Positions 48,936-58,725 of a DNA stretch of 64,000 bases are shown here, piece after piece (the stretch's first letter is position 1; each line of letters opens with the position of its first letter). The notes beneath the pieces were generated by a model. The model was given only the letters and a program-made list of their open reading frames with translations. It had not been told where the DNA came from and made no database searches. The stretch comes from Sphingobium xenophagum NBRC 107872. GTDB taxonomy: Bacteria; Pseudomonadota; Alphaproteobacteria; Sphingomonadales; Sphingomonadaceae. Location of the stretch: contig NZ_BARE01000028.1 of NCBI RefSeq assembly GCF_000367345.1, positions 1-64,000 on the forward strand, read 5' to 3'. Made by a program: the position numbers and the translations under genes.

Positions 48936-49940
48936 ATGACACGTTTTTCCCTGCTCGACCTCGTCCCCGTCCGCGAAGGCGACAGCGTATCCACCGCGCT
49001 CGCCAATGCCGCCGATCTTGCGGCCCATGCCGAGGCGCTGGGCTATCATCGCTACTGGGTCGCCGAACATCATGGCATGCCGGGCATCGCGTCGGCCGCC
49101 ACATCGGTCGTGCTGGCCCATATCGGCCATGCGACCTCCACCATCCGTATCGGCGCAGGCGGCATCATGCTGCCCAACCACGCCCCGCTGCTCATTGCCG
49201 AGCAATTTGGCACGCTCGCGGCGCTTTTCCCCAACCGGATCGACCTGGGGCTGGGCCGCGCGCCCGGCTCCGACCAGCGGGTGGCGCAGGCGATCCGCCG
49301 CAATCTGGCCGGCGGCGCGGATCAGTTCCCGCGCGACGTCATGGAATTGCAGGCCTATTTCGCGGGTGACGAGCGGCTGGGCATAGAAGCGACGCCGGGC
49401 GCAGGCGAGGATGTGCCGCTGTGGATATTGGGGTCCAGCCTCTATGGCGCGCAGCTCGCCGCCGCGCTCGGCCTGCCCTACGCCTTCGCCTCCCACTTCG
49501 CACCGGGCGCGCTGGACGAGGCGATCGCCATCTACCGCCGCGATTTCCGCCCGTCGGCGCAGCTGAAATATCCCTATGTCATGGCGGGCTATAACGTCTT
49601 TGCCGCCGACAGCGCGGAAGAAGCGCAATTGCTGGCCAGTTCGATGCAGCAGGCGTTCGTGCGCCTGCGCACCGGGCAGCCGGGCAAGCTCCAGCCGCCG
49701 GTGGAGGGCTATTATGACAGCCTGCCGCCCCAGGCGCAGGCGATGCTGTCCGACGTGCTGAGCGTTTCCAGCATCGGCACCCAGGCCGATGTCGAGCGCG
49801 ACATTGCCGCCTTCCTGCGACGTACCCAGGCGGACGAGCTGATCCTCACGGGCCAGATCCATGATGTGCAGGCGCGCAAGCACAGCTTCGCCATCGCCAT
49901 GGCCGCGGCACAGGCGCTTACCGCCCGCGAACCGGCTTAA
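48936..49940 (+). CDS. LLM-class flavin-dependent oxidoreductase
   Basis: This 334-residue TIM barrel resembles the luciferase-like monooxygenase (MsnO8) group: [14 protein letters not shown] at the N-terminus, [70 protein letters not shown], and [29 protein letters not shown]. Proteins of this group use FMN or F420; in sphingomonads FMN is expected. The substrate is unknown. Its stop shares a TTAA with the convergent acyltransferase stop. Confidence 0.9.
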   Translation: MTRFSLLDLVPVREGDSVSTALANAADLAAHAEALGYHRYWVAEHHGMPGIASAATSVVLAHIGHATSTIRIGAGGIMLPNHAPLLIAEQFGTLAALFPNRIDLGLGRAPGSDQRVAQAIRRNLAGGADQFPRDVMELQAYFAGDERLGIEATPGAGEDVPLWILGSSLYGAQLAAALGLPYAFASHFAPGALDEAIAIYRRDFRPSAQLKYPYVMAGYNVFAADSAEEAQLLASSMQQAFVRLRTGQPGKLQPPVEGYYDSLPPQAQAMLSDVLSVSSIGTQADVERDIAAFLRRTQADELILTGQIHDVQARKHSFAIAMAAAQALTAREPA

Positions 49941-51025
49941 CGCGAGCGAGGTTTCAACCGGCCACCGCTCAGCACGCTTGCTGCGCCGGGCGCGATCTGG
50001 CGCAGCCCGGTAGCGATCAGCATGACCGCGCCCAGCACCAGCAATGGCTGGATCAGCAGGTAGACGGGATAGAGCGGCGATCCGAGCTTGCCGAACAGCT
50101 TGCCCAGCAGTGGCCCGAACAGCCAGATCAGGATCAGGTGCGCGCAGAAGAGGAAAAAGGCAAAAGGCTCGATCCGCAGCAGCACAGCGCGCGCCCTGCT
50201 CCCCGCCAGCGCCCATGCCAACCGCCAGAAAGCGAGCGTGGCCGCGATCCGCACCATCAGGTCGATCGCATTGCGCACCGGCGCGTAGGGCATGTCGACC
50301 AGCCCGACCATCAAGCAAAACTGCACGCCGATCATCAGCGCAAAGGGCAGCACTGCCGCCGCCAGCGGCAGGGCGATCGCCCGCTGCGCCCACGCGCCGC
50401 GCCGGGCAAGGATGCCGAGAGTGAAGAAGCACAGGATCGACGCCCGCATCAGCAATGGCGGCCCCAGCCCCGCCACATGCGCCGCAGCGGCCACCATGAC
50501 CACCAGCGACAGCGCCCATCCCGGCGATCGCACCAGCATGGGCGCGGCGACCATGCACAGGAACAGGTCGCGCAGGAACGGCATCTGGACATTGATGTCG
50601 GGGTTGCGGCTGATGATCAGCACTTCCTGCACCACCCACCAAAGCGATGTCGGCACCGGCGCGCTCAGCGACCAGAGGTAGGCCGTGCCCGACACGAGCA
50701 GGATCGCCAGCCCGTTCCACAGGATCATCGGCAGCAATATCGTGCGCGCCTTGCGCCGGACATGCGCCCCCCAATGGCGCGCAGTGTCCGATCCCGCGAC
50801 CAGCCAGCCGGAAATCAGCCCCAGCAGCGGCACCGCGCTGCGCCCGAATATCTCCATCAACGCCCAGCGCAGATTATCCTGCGCGCTGCCGCGCAGCGCC
50901 GCGAGCGCTTCCCCATTCTGCCCGGTCCATGCATGGACATAGACCACCCCAAGGATGCAGATGACACGGGCAATGGCGATCGCGTCGGAGCGACGCGCTC
51001 CATCGGCCAATATCGTTTCGGACAA
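49937..51025 (-). CDS. Acyltransferase family 3 membrane protein
   Basis: I place the start at a TTG at 51025 ([23 protein letters not shown], 362 codons including start), because AGGA lies 7 bp upstream; the frame stays open to 51148 with a less plausible basic N-terminus. The product has about 10 hydrophobic helices. [16 protein letters not shown] in the first helix carries the typical R/H pattern of acyltransferase-3 enzymes, followed by [16 protein letters not shown]. These add O-acetyl or other acyl groups to surface sugars. The acceptor is unknown. Confidence 0.82.
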   Translation of the reverse strand: MSETILADGARRSDAIAIARVICILGVVYVHAWTGQNGEALAALRGSAQDNLRWALMEIFGRSAVPLLGLISGWLVAGSDTARHWGAHVRRKARTILLPMILWNGLAILLVSGTAYLWSLSAPVPTSLWWVVQEVLIISRNPDINVQMPFLRDLFLCMVAAPMLVRSPGWALSLVVMVAAAAHVAGLGPPLLMRASILCFFTLGILARRGAWAQRAIALPLAAAVLPFALMIGVQFCLMVGLVDMPYAPVRNAIDLMVRIAATLAFWRLAWALAGSRARAVLLRIEPFAFFLFCAHLILIWLFGPLLGKLFGKLGSPLYPVYLLIQPLLVLGAVMLIATGLRQIAPGAASVLSGGRLKPRSR

Positions 51026-51220
51026 ACAAAGATCCTGACAGTTACGCGGCAACAATGCGCCAATTGGCCCGCTGTTCCCCGCGTGGCAAGGTCGATCCGT
51101 TTCGGACCCGTGCCTACGCCCTGTTAACCGTCCGCGCGTATAAGCCAATCTTTACCTTCATCGCCTAGACAAGTCTCTGTTTGCCGGAATCCGCTCCGGT
51201 CAAAGGGATGACAAAGGCTC

Positions 51221-52876
51221 ATGACCCAGATGCCGGGCGTACATGAATTTTGTAATGCTGTACCGTCCGCGCACCCCGCCTTGGGGCAGGCCATGGGTAT
51301 GGTGTTCCAGATCGCCGGCTCCAGTTCCAAGGTGATGATAGACCCTGTGCGGCTCGCCGTCCTGGGTCAGGATCTCGATCCCTGCACCGCCATGGCCGGG
51401 CAGGTCGGCAGCCAGGTGAAGATGCGCGTCGGCGAATGCTGGCTGGTCGCCAGCGTCCGCGCGATGACGCTGGATCAGGCGAGCCAGAGCATCATAGCCG
51501 ACATCGATTTTCTGGGTGAGGGCGAAGAGGAAAAGCTGACCGGCCGTATCCATCGCTTCCGTCGCGGCGTTACCCGCTATCCCACGCCGGGTACGGACAT
51601 TTTCCCCGTGTCGGGCAGCGACATGCAGCAGATTTACGCTGCGGACGACCGGGCCAATGTCGAAATCGGCACCGTCTATCCGACCAACGACACCCGCGCC
51701 GCCCTGTATGTCGATTCGATGCTGGGCAAGCATTTCGCGCTGCTCGGCTCCACCGGCACCGGCAAATCGACCAGCGCAGCGCTGATCCTGCACCGCATCT
51801 GCGACCTGTCGCCGCAGGGGCATATCGTCATGATCGACCCGCATGGCGAATATGGCGCGGCCTTCGCCAGCAACGGGGCCGTGTTCGACATCAACAATCT
51901 GGCCCTGCCCTATTGGCTGATGAATTTCGAGGAACATTGCGAGGTGTTCGTCACCTCGTCCGGCTCCGAACGCACCGTCGATTGCGACATTCTCGCCAAA
52001 TGCCTGCTCGCGGCGCGATCGAAGAACCGCCTGGCCGAACAGATTGGCCGCCTGACCGTCGATTCGCCGATCCCCTATCTGCTGTCGGACCTGACCAACA
52101 TTCTCCAGAATGAGATGGGCAAGCTCGACAAGGGCACCAACTCGCTGCCCTATATGCGGCTCAAGACCAAGATTGACGAGATCAAGGCCGACCCGCGCTA
52201 CAGCTTCATGTTCTCCGGCATGCTGGTCGCCGACACGATGCAGGCCTTCATCGCCAAGATTTTCCGCCTGCCATCGGACGGCAAGCCCATCTCCATCATC
52301 GACGTGTCGGCCATGCCGTCCGACATCACCTCCACCGTCGTGTCGGTATTGTCCAGGTTAGTGTTCGACTATGCCATCTGGGCGCGCGACGAACCGCAGC
52401 GCCCCATCCTGCTCGTCTGCGAAGAGGCGCATCGCTACATTCCCAACAGCACCACCGGCGCGGGTCAGGCAGTGCGCAAGATTTTGGAGCGGATCGCCAA
52501 GGAAGGCCGCAAATATGGCGTCTCGCTGGGCCTCATCACCCAGCGCCCGTCCGATCTGGCCGAAGGCGTGCTATCCCAGTGCGGCACCATCATTTCGATG
52601 CGCCTGAACAATGATCGCGACCAGGCCTTCGTGAAAGCCGCCATGCCGGAAGGCGCCCGCGGCTTCCTCGATTCCATCCCGGCGCTGCGCAATCGGGAAG
52701 CGATCATCTGCGGCGAAGGCGTCGCAGTGCCCATCCGCGTCGCGCTCGACAATCTGGAAGAACATCGCCGCCCCGCATCGGGCGACCCCAGCTTCACCGA
52801 ACTCTGGCGCCAGTCGGGCGGCGAGGACGCCATTCTCGACCGCACTATCACCCGCTGGCGCAATCAAGGGCGCTAA
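51221..52876 (+). CDS. HerA/FtsK-like ATPase (DUF87 domain)
   Basis: This 551-residue protein has an N-terminal beta-barrel-like (HAS-barrel) region, then Walker A LLGSTGTGKSTSAALIL near residue 176, DPHGEYGAAF, Walker B ILLVCEEAHRYIPN near 395 and the arginine-finger region GLITQRPSDLAEGVLSQCGTIISMRLNN. This is the HerA-type hexameric DNA translocase layout. No NurA nuclease or other defence effector is next to it, so it is an unaccompanied member of the family. Its role may be DNA processing or repair. Confidence 0.87.
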   Translation: MTQMPGVHEFCNAVPSAHPALGQAMGMVFQIAGSSSKVMIDPVRLAVLGQDLDPCTAMAGQVGSQVKMRVGECWLVASVRAMTLDQASQSIIADIDFLGEGEEEKLTGRIHRFRRGVTRYPTPGTDIFPVSGSDMQQIYAADDRANVEIGTVYPTNDTRAALYVDSMLGKHFALLGSTGTGKSTSAALILHRICDLSPQGHIVMIDPHGEYGAAFASNGAVFDINNLALPYWLMNFEEHCEVFVTSSGSERTVDCDILAKCLLAARSKNRLAEQIGRLTVDSPIPYLLSDLTNILQNEMGKLDKGTNSLPYMRLKTKIDEIKADPRYSFMFSGMLVADTMQAFIAKIFRLPSDGKPISIIDVSAMPSDITSTVVSVLSRLVFDYAIWARDEPQRPILLVCEEAHRYIPNSTTGAGQAVRKILERIAKEGRKYGVSLGLITQRPSDLAEGVLSQCGTIISMRLNNDRDQAFVKAAMPEGARGFLDSIPALRNREAIICGEGVAVPIRVALDNLEEHRRPASGDPSFTELWRQSGGEDAILDRTITRWRNQGR

Positions 52877-52890
52877 AGCGGCTTTTTGTT

Positions 52891-52910
52891 GAATGTGCCT
52901 TAGCACATTC
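52891..52910. repeat. Perfect 8-bp hairpin after the HerA-like gene
   Basis: GAATGTGC and GCACATTC pair exactly around CTTA, 15 bp after the HerA-like stop. No T-run follows, so its role in termination is unclear. Confidence 0.5.
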
Positions 52911-52912
52911 GT

Positions 52913-52994
52913 GCCGCACCGGCCCTCTCCCCCACCCGGCCACCCCACGATAGTAGCCTATGGGTGGCCGGGTGGGGGAGAGGGCCGGTGCGGC
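52913..52994. repeat. Perfect 33-bp inverted repeat
   Basis: The left arm (52913-52945, beginning GCCGCACCGGCC) and the right arm (52962-52994, ending GGCCGGTGCGGC) match exactly over 33 bp, around a 16-nt loop (52946-52961). The arms contain runs of C or G. A transcript here would form a very stable stem. No other copy was found in the window. Confidence 0.85.
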
Positions 52995-52997
52995 TGC

Positions 52998-53023
52998 AAA
53001 AATGCGCCCTTCCGCGCATTTTT
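52998..53023. terminator. Bidirectional terminator between HerA-like and MATE genes
   Basis: AAAAATGCGC (52998-53007) pairs exactly with GCGCATTTTT (53014-53023) around CCTTCC. On both strands the stem ends in a T-run, so it can stop transcription from either side. The MATE gene stops at 53035 on the minus strand. Confidence 0.75.
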
Positions 53024-53034
53024 CAAAAGACCCC

Positions 53035-54486
53035 TTACCCGGTCGGCGCGATCCGCCCGGCCGGCTCCGCCTCGCTGTTCACGGCCTCGCGACATTCTTC
53101 CTCATGCACCGGCACCAGCAGCTTGGCCTTGCGCCAGCCGCCATGGGCATAGACTAGGAACGCCAGCAGCAGCGACACGAACGACCCCGCGGGGAAGCTG
53201 AACCAAAGCGCGTCCGGCCCGATCAGCGGATAACCGACATAATAAAAGCCGATCCGCACGACGAACAGGGTGAAGATCAGGATGATGAGCGGCTTTACCA
53301 CCACGCCATTGGCGCGCATCACGCCAAACAGGATCATAGTGCAGCCAAAGGCCAGGAAGCTCCAGCTCACCCGCAACTGCATATGCCAGGCTTCGGCCAT
53401 CACCGCGCTGTTATTGCCCAGGAACAGGCTCAGCAGCGGCTCGTGGAACGCCAGCATCACCGCGACCATCGTGCCGGTGATCAGCAATTGATAGCCGATG
53501 CCGACCCCTGTGATCCGGCTGATCCGGTCCCACCGGCCCGCCCCCACATTCTGCGCCGCCATGGCGCTGACCGCCGCGCCCATCGCCATGGCCGGCATCT
53601 GGAGATAGGTCCATAGCTGTTGCGACGCGCCATAGGCCGCCGTCACCGCCAGCCCTTCGCGATTGACGAGGCCGATCATCACCAGCCCCGACGCCGACAT
53701 GACGATCATTTGCAGCCCCATCGGCAGCCCCTTGCCCAGCAGCACCCGCATCTGGTCGGCGGCGGGACGGAGATAGGCAAGCTCCGGGCCGCGCAACCGC
53801 AGCGGCAGATCCCTGGCATAGCTATAGGCGATGATGCCGATCAGGCTGATAAAGCCCGCCAGCGCCGTCGCGGTCGCTGACCCGGCGATGCCCATCGCGG
53901 GAAACGGCCCCAGCCCCAGGATCAGCACGGGATTGAGAATCAGGTCGACGCCTACGCTGACGATCATGAAAATGAGCGGCGTGCGGGCGTCCCCCACCCC
54001 GCGCAGGCCCATCATCATCATCACCGACAACAGGGTGGCGGGCATGGCGATGAAGATGACGCGCAGATAGACCAGCGCCATGTCATAGGCTTCCGCCGGG
54101 GTCGCCAGCACCCGCAGCAAAGCGGGCGCGCCCAGCCAGCCCGCGGTCGAAACGACGACCGCCAGCCCCATGCAGAAACCGACCGCCGATCCAAACGCGC
54201 GCCGCGCCGCATCGACATCCCGCTGCCCCATCGACTGGCCGATCATGACGGTGGCCGCCATGCCAAATCCGAACACGACGGAGAACATCAGGAACATGAT
54301 GATATTAGCGTTTGCCGTCGCCGCCAGCGCCTGCGGCCCCAGAAAGCGCCCGACCCAGATCGCATTGATCGAGCCGTTAAGGGACTGGAGGATGTTCGAC
54401 GCCAGCGTGGGAATGGCAAACAGCAACAGCGTGGACGCGATCGGCCCCTGCGTCAGGTCTTTTCCGCCCGCTGTGCTCGCTGCCAT
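53035..54486 (-). CDS. MATE family efflux transporter
   Basis: This 483-residue membrane protein has about 12 hydrophobic helices in two similar halves. It begins LTQGPIASTLLLFAIPTLASNILQSLNGSINAIWVGRFLGPQALAATANAN, a standard MATE start, and the second half has GLPMGLQMIVMSASGLVMIGLVNREGLAVTAAYGASQQLWTYLQMPAMAMGAAVSAMAAQNVGAGR. MATE pumps export drugs or metabolites with Na+ or H+. The substrate is not predictable. It is terminated by the hairpin at 52998-53023. Confidence 0.92.
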   Translation of the reverse strand: MAASTAGGKDLTQGPIASTLLLFAIPTLASNILQSLNGSINAIWVGRFLGPQALAATANANIIMFLMFSVVFGFGMAATVMIGQSMGQRDVDAARRAFGSAVGFCMGLAVVVSTAGWLGAPALLRVLATPAEAYDMALVYLRVIFIAMPATLLSVMMMMGLRGVGDARTPLIFMIVSVGVDLILNPVLILGLGPFPAMGIAGSATATALAGFISLIGIIAYSYARDLPLRLRGPELAYLRPAADQMRVLLGKGLPMGLQMIVMSASGLVMIGLVNREGLAVTAAYGASQQLWTYLQMPAMAMGAAVSAMAAQNVGAGRWDRISRITGVGIGYQLLITGTMVAVMLAFHEPLLSLFLGNNSAVMAEAWHMQLRVSWSFLAFGCTMILFGVMRANGVVVKPLIILIFTLFVVRIGFYYVGYPLIGPDALWFSFPAGSFVSLLLAFLVYAHGGWRKAKLLVPVHEEECREAVNSEAEPAGRIAPTG

Positions 54487-54534
54487 GCTCGTTCCTCAGC
54501 CCACCCAATCGAACGGAGGATGAAACCCTCCACC

Positions 54535-54613
54535 CCCGTTCGCCCTGAGCCTGTCGAAGGGCCGTCCTTCTTGAAGGAAAGAACAAGGCTTCGACAGGCT
54601 CAGCCCGAACGGG
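54535..54613. repeat. Dispersed inverted repeat (family A), copy 2
   Basis: The ends CCCGTTCGCCCTGAGCCTG and CAGGCTCAGCCCGAACGGG are near-perfect inverted copies. It matches the copies at 9163-9258 and 63563-63678. It sits between the valS and MATE genes, both on the minus strand. Confidence 0.8.
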
Positions 54614-54642
54614 TCTATATTCTGCTACGCCAGACTACTCAC

Positions 54643-57360
54643 TTACCCCAGCCGGTCCAGCGCTGCTTTCAGCCGTTCGGCCTCGGCGCTCTTTTCGGCA
54701 TGGTCCTCGCGGGCCTTGGCCACCGCTTCGGGCTTGGCCTTTTCAACGAAGCTGGGGTTGGACAGCCGCCCGCCCAGCGCGTCGCGCTCCTTCTCCGCGG
54801 CGGCCAGCGCCTTGGCGAGCCGCGCTTTTTCCGCCGCAATGTCGATCACGCCTTCCAGCGGCAGGATGAAGGTCGCCTCATCCACCACGATCTGCGCCGC
54901 GCCGCCTGCGGGTGGCTCGCCAAAGGTCAGGCTTTCGATCCGCCCCAGCCGCGCCAGCGCCGCGCCCTGCCGGTCGAGGCGACGATGCGTCTCTTCCGAT
55001 CCGTCGCGCACCACCATGGGCAGCTTCGCGCCGGGCGGCACATTCAGTTCGGTCCGCCCGGTGCGGATCGCGCTGACCAGCCGGATCAGCCAGTCAATCT
55101 CCGCCTGAGCCTCCGTATCCACCGCCGCCAGCGCCCTGGGCCATTGCGCGACAATCAGCGCGCTCGCGCGGTCGCCGGTCAGGTGCCATAACTCTTCGGT
55201 GATGAATGGCATGAACGGGTGCAGCATCACCAAAATCTGGTCGAACGCCCATCCGGCGACGGCGCGCGTTTCGTCATCCATCGCGCCCTTGGTCAGTTCG
55301 ATATACCAGTCGCAAAACTGGTCCCAGACGAAATGATAGATGGCGTTGGCCGCCGCGTCGAAACGCAGGTCGGCGAGCGCCGTGTCGATCGCCTGCACGG
55401 TGGCCACCGTCTCCGCGATGATCCAGCGATTGACCGGCAGGGTGGCGGCAGGCGCATCGATGCTGGTCGACGCCGTGACGCCGTTCGACTGGAGGAAGCG
55501 CGCAGCGTTCCACAGCTTGGTCGCGAAGTTGCGATACCCCTCGACCCGCTTCTCGTCCATCTTCACGTCGCGACCCTGGCTCTCCATCGCACTCATGAAG
55601 AAGCGCAGGGCGTCCGCGCCATATGTGTCGATCAAGCCCAGCGGATCGACGACATTGCCCTTGGACTTGGACATTTTCTGCCCGTCCGCCGCACGAACGA
55701 GGCCGTGGAGATAGAGTTTGCGCCATGGCACGTCCCCCATGAACTCAATCCCCTGCATCGCCATCCGCGCGTCCCAGAAGAACAGGATGTCGAAGCCGGA
55801 AATCAGCAGATCATTGGGGTAATGACGGGAGACAAGCGATTGACTCCCCTTTTCCTGTGCGCCATCCGGCCAGCCCAGCGTCCCGAACGGCCACAACGCC
55901 GATGAAAACCAGGTGTCGAGGACATCGGGATCGCGGGTCAGCTTCCTGTTGCCAGCCATAGCCTGCGCTTCGGCTTCGGTCTCTGCCACATAGGATGCGC
56001 CATCCTCGTCGAACCACGCCGGAATCTGATGGCCCCACCACAGCTGGCGGCTCACACACCAGGGCTGGATATTCTCCATCCAGTTGAAGAAGGTCTTTTC
56101 CCACGTCTTGGGGACGATCTCGATCCGCCCGTCGCGCACCGCCTGCATCGGCGCGACGGCCAGCTTGGCGGCGTCGACATACCATTGGTCGGTCAGCCAG
56201 GGTTCGATCACCACGCCGGAGCGGTCGCCAAACGGCGTCTGGATGACGCGCGGCTCAAAGTCCGCGGCGACCTCTTCGCCTTCCTTGTTCTTCGTGACAT
56301 GCGGCACCAGGAAGCCCAGCGCCTTCATCTCGGCCACTACGGCCTCACGCGCGCCGTCCACGCCATCGCGCTTGAAGCGGTGCAGGCCCAGATAGGCGTC
56401 GGGCACCAGACCGTCCGCCGTCTGCACGACATTGGCGTCCGCATCGAACATATTGAGCATCGCGCCCGCGGCGATCCCGGCGCGCTTGCCGACCTCGAAA
56501 TCGTTGAAATCATGCCCCGGCGTGATCTTGACCGCGCCCGATCCCAGTTCGGGGTCGGCATAATCATCGCCAACGATCCGCAAGCGCCGTCCGGTGATCG
56601 GCTGCAATATCTCCTTGCCGATCACGCTCTGATAGCGCGCATCGTCGGGATGGACCGCGACCGCTATGTCCGCCAGCATCGTTTCGGGCCGCGTCGTCGC
56701 GACCACGATATGATCGCTCCCGTCCGCCAGTGTCACGCCATCAGCCAGCGGATATTTGAAGCGCCAGAAGCCGCCCTGCGTCTCCTTCGTCTCCACCTCC
56801 AGATCGGAAATGGCCGAACGGAAATGCGGGTCCCAGTTGACCAGCCTTTTGTCGCGATAGAGCAGGCCGCGCTGGTGCAGTTCCACGAACACCTTGACCA
56901 CGGCCTTGCTGAAATGCGGGTCCATGGTGAATTGTTCGCGGCTCCAGTCCATCGAACAGCCCAGCCGCCGCAGCTGGCCGGTGATCGTGCCGCCGCTTTC
57001 CTGCTTCCATTCCCACACTTTGGCGATGAATTCGTCGCGCGTGTAATCGGTGCGCTTTTCCCCGCGCGCATTCATCTGCCGCTCGACCACCATCTGGGTC
57101 GCGATGCCCGCATGGTCGGTGCCGACCACCCACAGCGCATCCTTGCCGCGCAGCCGCTCGTAACGGATCATGATGTCCTGCAACGTATTGTCGAGCGCAT
57201 GGCCGATATGCAGGCTGCCGGTCACGTTTGGCGGCGGATTGACGATCGTATAGGGCTGCGCGTCCGGCCGTTCGGGGCGGAACAGGCCGTTCGTCTCCCA
57301 ATGCTTGTACCAGCGGGCTTCGATATCGGCGGGGTCGAATGTCTTGGGCAGATCGGTCAT
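54643..57360 (-). CDS. valS: Valyl-tRNA synthetase
   Basis: This 905-residue class I synthetase has the HIGH motif in [15 protein letters not shown] (near residue 50), the editing domain with [20 protein letters not shown], the KMSKS loop in [17 protein letters not shown] (near 560), and a C-terminal coiled coil rich in Ala/Glu/Lys ([29 protein letters not shown]) that binds tRNA-Val. The order and length are normal. It is followed on the same strand by a repeat and then the MATE gene; upstream is NnrU. Confidence 0.97.
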   Translation of the reverse strand: MTDLPKTFDPADIEARWYKHWETNGLFRPERPDAQPYTIVNPPPNVTGSLHIGHALDNTLQDIMIRYERLRGKDALWVVGTDHAGIATQMVVERQMNARGEKRTDYTRDEFIAKVWEWKQESGGTITGQLRRLGCSMDWSREQFTMDPHFSKAVVKVFVELHQRGLLYRDKRLVNWDPHFRSAISDLEVETKETQGGFWRFKYPLADGVTLADGSDHIVVATTRPETMLADIAVAVHPDDARYQSVIGKEILQPITGRRLRIVGDDYADPELGSGAVKITPGHDFNDFEVGKRAGIAAGAMLNMFDADANVVQTADGLVPDAYLGLHRFKRDGVDGAREAVVAEMKALGFLVPHVTKNKEGEEVAADFEPRVIQTPFGDRSGVVIEPWLTDQWYVDAAKLAVAPMQAVRDGRIEIVPKTWEKTFFNWMENIQPWCVSRQLWWGHQIPAWFDEDGASYVAETEAEAQAMAGNRKLTRDPDVLDTWFSSALWPFGTLGWPDGAQEKGSQSLVSRHYPNDLLISGFDILFFWDARMAMQGIEFMGDVPWRKLYLHGLVRAADGQKMSKSKGNVVDPLGLIDTYGADALRFFMSAMESQGRDVKMDEKRVEGYRNFATKLWNAARFLQSNGVTASTSIDAPAATLPVNRWIIAETVATVQAIDTALADLRFDAAANAIYHFVWDQFCDWYIELTKGAMDDETRAVAGWAFDQILVMLHPFMPFITEELWHLTGDRASALIVAQWPRALAAVDTEAQAEIDWLIRLVSAIRTGRTELNVPPGAKLPMVVRDGSEETHRRLDRQGAALARLGRIESLTFGEPPAGGAAQIVVDEATFILPLEGVIDIAAEKARLAKALAAAEKERDALGGRLSNPSFVEKAKPEAVAKAREDHAEKSAEAERLKAALDRLG

Positions 57361-57405
57361 GGAAGCGCCCTTAATGGCCCTTCCCGTTCCATTCCAGCCG
57401 AAAGA

Positions 57406-58089
57406 TCAGCCCAGCCAGCGCCAAATGCCCGCAGGCCAGCCGGTCAGCGGTATATGCGCCCAGGTCGCAACCAGCCAAAGGACCGTTCCCCCTGCCAGCG
57501 CATGCAGACCGAAACGCCCGAAACGCGCCCGTCCGGCCAGGATGGCGGCGAACGGCCAGTAACTGGTCCGCGATTCCCACAGCGGCCACGAATCAGGGGT
57601 CAATGCCGCTTTCTTGCTGTCCTGCAGAGCAGCGCCCACCAGCGACAGGATGATGATCGCCACGGACAGGATGATGTTGGCGATGACGGGATAGACCAGA
57701 ATATGCGCCACGCCCCACAGCGCGATGGCCCACATCATGGGGTGGCGGGTGATGGCAAACACGCCCCTGGCTTCGGCGGGCACCATGGCCCTGCCATCAG
57801 GCGCGGGCAAGGCGGGGTTGCCGACCAGCGACCCCAGCAGCAGGATCGACGCGATCAGCATGATGACCGTCACCAGCGCCCACAGGCCATCGCCCACTGG
57901 CCACAGCATGGGCGTGACCGGCGCGGCACGATAGGCCAGGATCATCCAGATCAGCGTCACCGCCGCTACCAGCGAATAGAGGCCCAGAAAGCCTTTTTCC
58001 CCCAGACGCGACACCAGCGGCGCGCGCAGCGGATGCGACATCAGGAAATGCGTTCCGACAAACGCCGTCGCCGCGATCAACAGCATCAT
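57406..58089 (-). CDS. NnrU family membrane protein
   Basis: I take the start at 58089 (MMLLIAATAFVGTHFLMSHPLRAPL, 227 aa); an upstream Met at 58128 would add a 13-residue polar start. The protein has about six helices and the NnrU features: early FVGTHFLMSHPLR, a long helix LGLYSLVAAVTLIWMILAYR and RGVFAITRHPMMWAIALWGVAHI. NnrU is linked to denitrification in other bacteria; no nitrogen-oxide genes are here, so the role is open. It lies between valS and popZ-like genes on the same strand. Confidence 0.82.
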   Translation of the reverse strand: MMLLIAATAFVGTHFLMSHPLRAPLVSRLGEKGFLGLYSLVAAVTLIWMILAYRAAPVTPMLWPVGDGLWALVTVIMLIASILLLGSLVGNPALPAPDGRAMVPAEARGVFAITRHPMMWAIALWGVAHILVYPVIANIILSVAIIILSLVGAALQDSKKAALTPDSWPLWESRTSYWPFAAILAGRARFGRFGLHALAGGTVLWLVATWAHIPLTGWPAGIWRWLG

Positions 58090-58172
58090 ATCGCCATGCC
58101 CCCAGCCATACCAAGCCAGGGGCAGCATATCATGATTGGAACAATCGCGTCAGTCGTCGAACAAAGGAAAAA

Positions 58173-58688
58173 TCAGCGCGCGGTGATCCGGGCGATTTCC
58201 TTGGCCACCATATCCTCGACCAATGCCGGCAGGCGGGCGTCCAGCCATTCCTTCAGCATCGGCTTCAGCATCGACCGGACCAGCCCGTCGAGCGTATTGT
58301 CGGCACCCTCGGGCGCGGCGATCAGCATGGAGGACAAGGCGGACAGCGAGTGGCGCGCGGCGACTTCGCTTTCGACCGACAGGATCGACTCCTCCGCCGG
58401 GGCTGCGGGCTTGGCCGCGGGCGTCGCCTTCGCGGCAGCTTTGGGAGCGGGCATCACATCCTCCACCACGACCTCATCGGTCAGTTCCAGCACCTCGTCG
58501 ACCATCGGCGCGAAGGATACGGGGGCCGGTTCGTCAGGCGTGCCAGTCTCGATCACGGGCTTGGGCGCGGCGTCAGCCCGCCCGCGACGCGGCGCCGCCT
58601 GTACCGCCTCCTCGCCTTCCTCGGCGATGATCCGCTTGATGGACGAGAGTATCTCTTCCATCGACGGTTCCTTTGTCATGTCGCCCAT
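58173..58688 (-). CDS. PopZ-like polar organising protein (DUF2497)
   Basis: This 171-residue protein has the PopZ layout. The N-terminal helix TKEPSMEEILSSIKRIIAEEGEE binds client proteins in Caulobacter PopZ. The middle (about 30-115) is a disordered stretch rich in Pro, Ala, Glu and Asp. The C-terminal NTLDGLVRSMLKPMLKEWLDARLPALVEDMVAKEIARI drives oligomerisation. The start at 58688 is preceded by AGGGGA. It should form a hub at a cell pole that anchors the chromosome origin. Polar function in this species is inferred from the family. Confidence 0.88.
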   Translation of the reverse strand: MGDMTKEPSMEEILSSIKRIIAEEGEEAVQAAPRRGRADAAPKPVIETGTPDEPAPVSFAPMVDEVLELTDEVVVEDVMPAPKAAAKATPAAKPAAPAEESILSVESEVAARHSLSALSSMLIAAPEGADNTLDGLVRSMLKPMLKEWLDARLPALVEDMVAKEIARITAR

Positions 58689-58725
58689 GCCGTCCCCTGA
58701 CTATCGGCCCCGCAATCACAGCCCC

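Noticed and set aside
48915..50774. A 619-codon open frame on the minus strand overlapping the LLM gene and part of the acyltransferase
   Set aside because: It reads the acyltransferase in the wrong frame and the LLM gene in antisense; both real genes have clear family motifs.
51026..51148. An N-terminal extension of the acyltransferase to 51148
   Set aside because: The extra 41 residues are basic and low in hydrophobicity, with no ribosome site, while a TTG at 51025 has AGGA at the right distance.
51221..52876. An anti-phage defence system built on the HerA-like ATPase
   Set aside because: No SIR2, DUF4297, nuclease or other effector gene is next to it; neighbours are an acyltransferase and a MATE pump.
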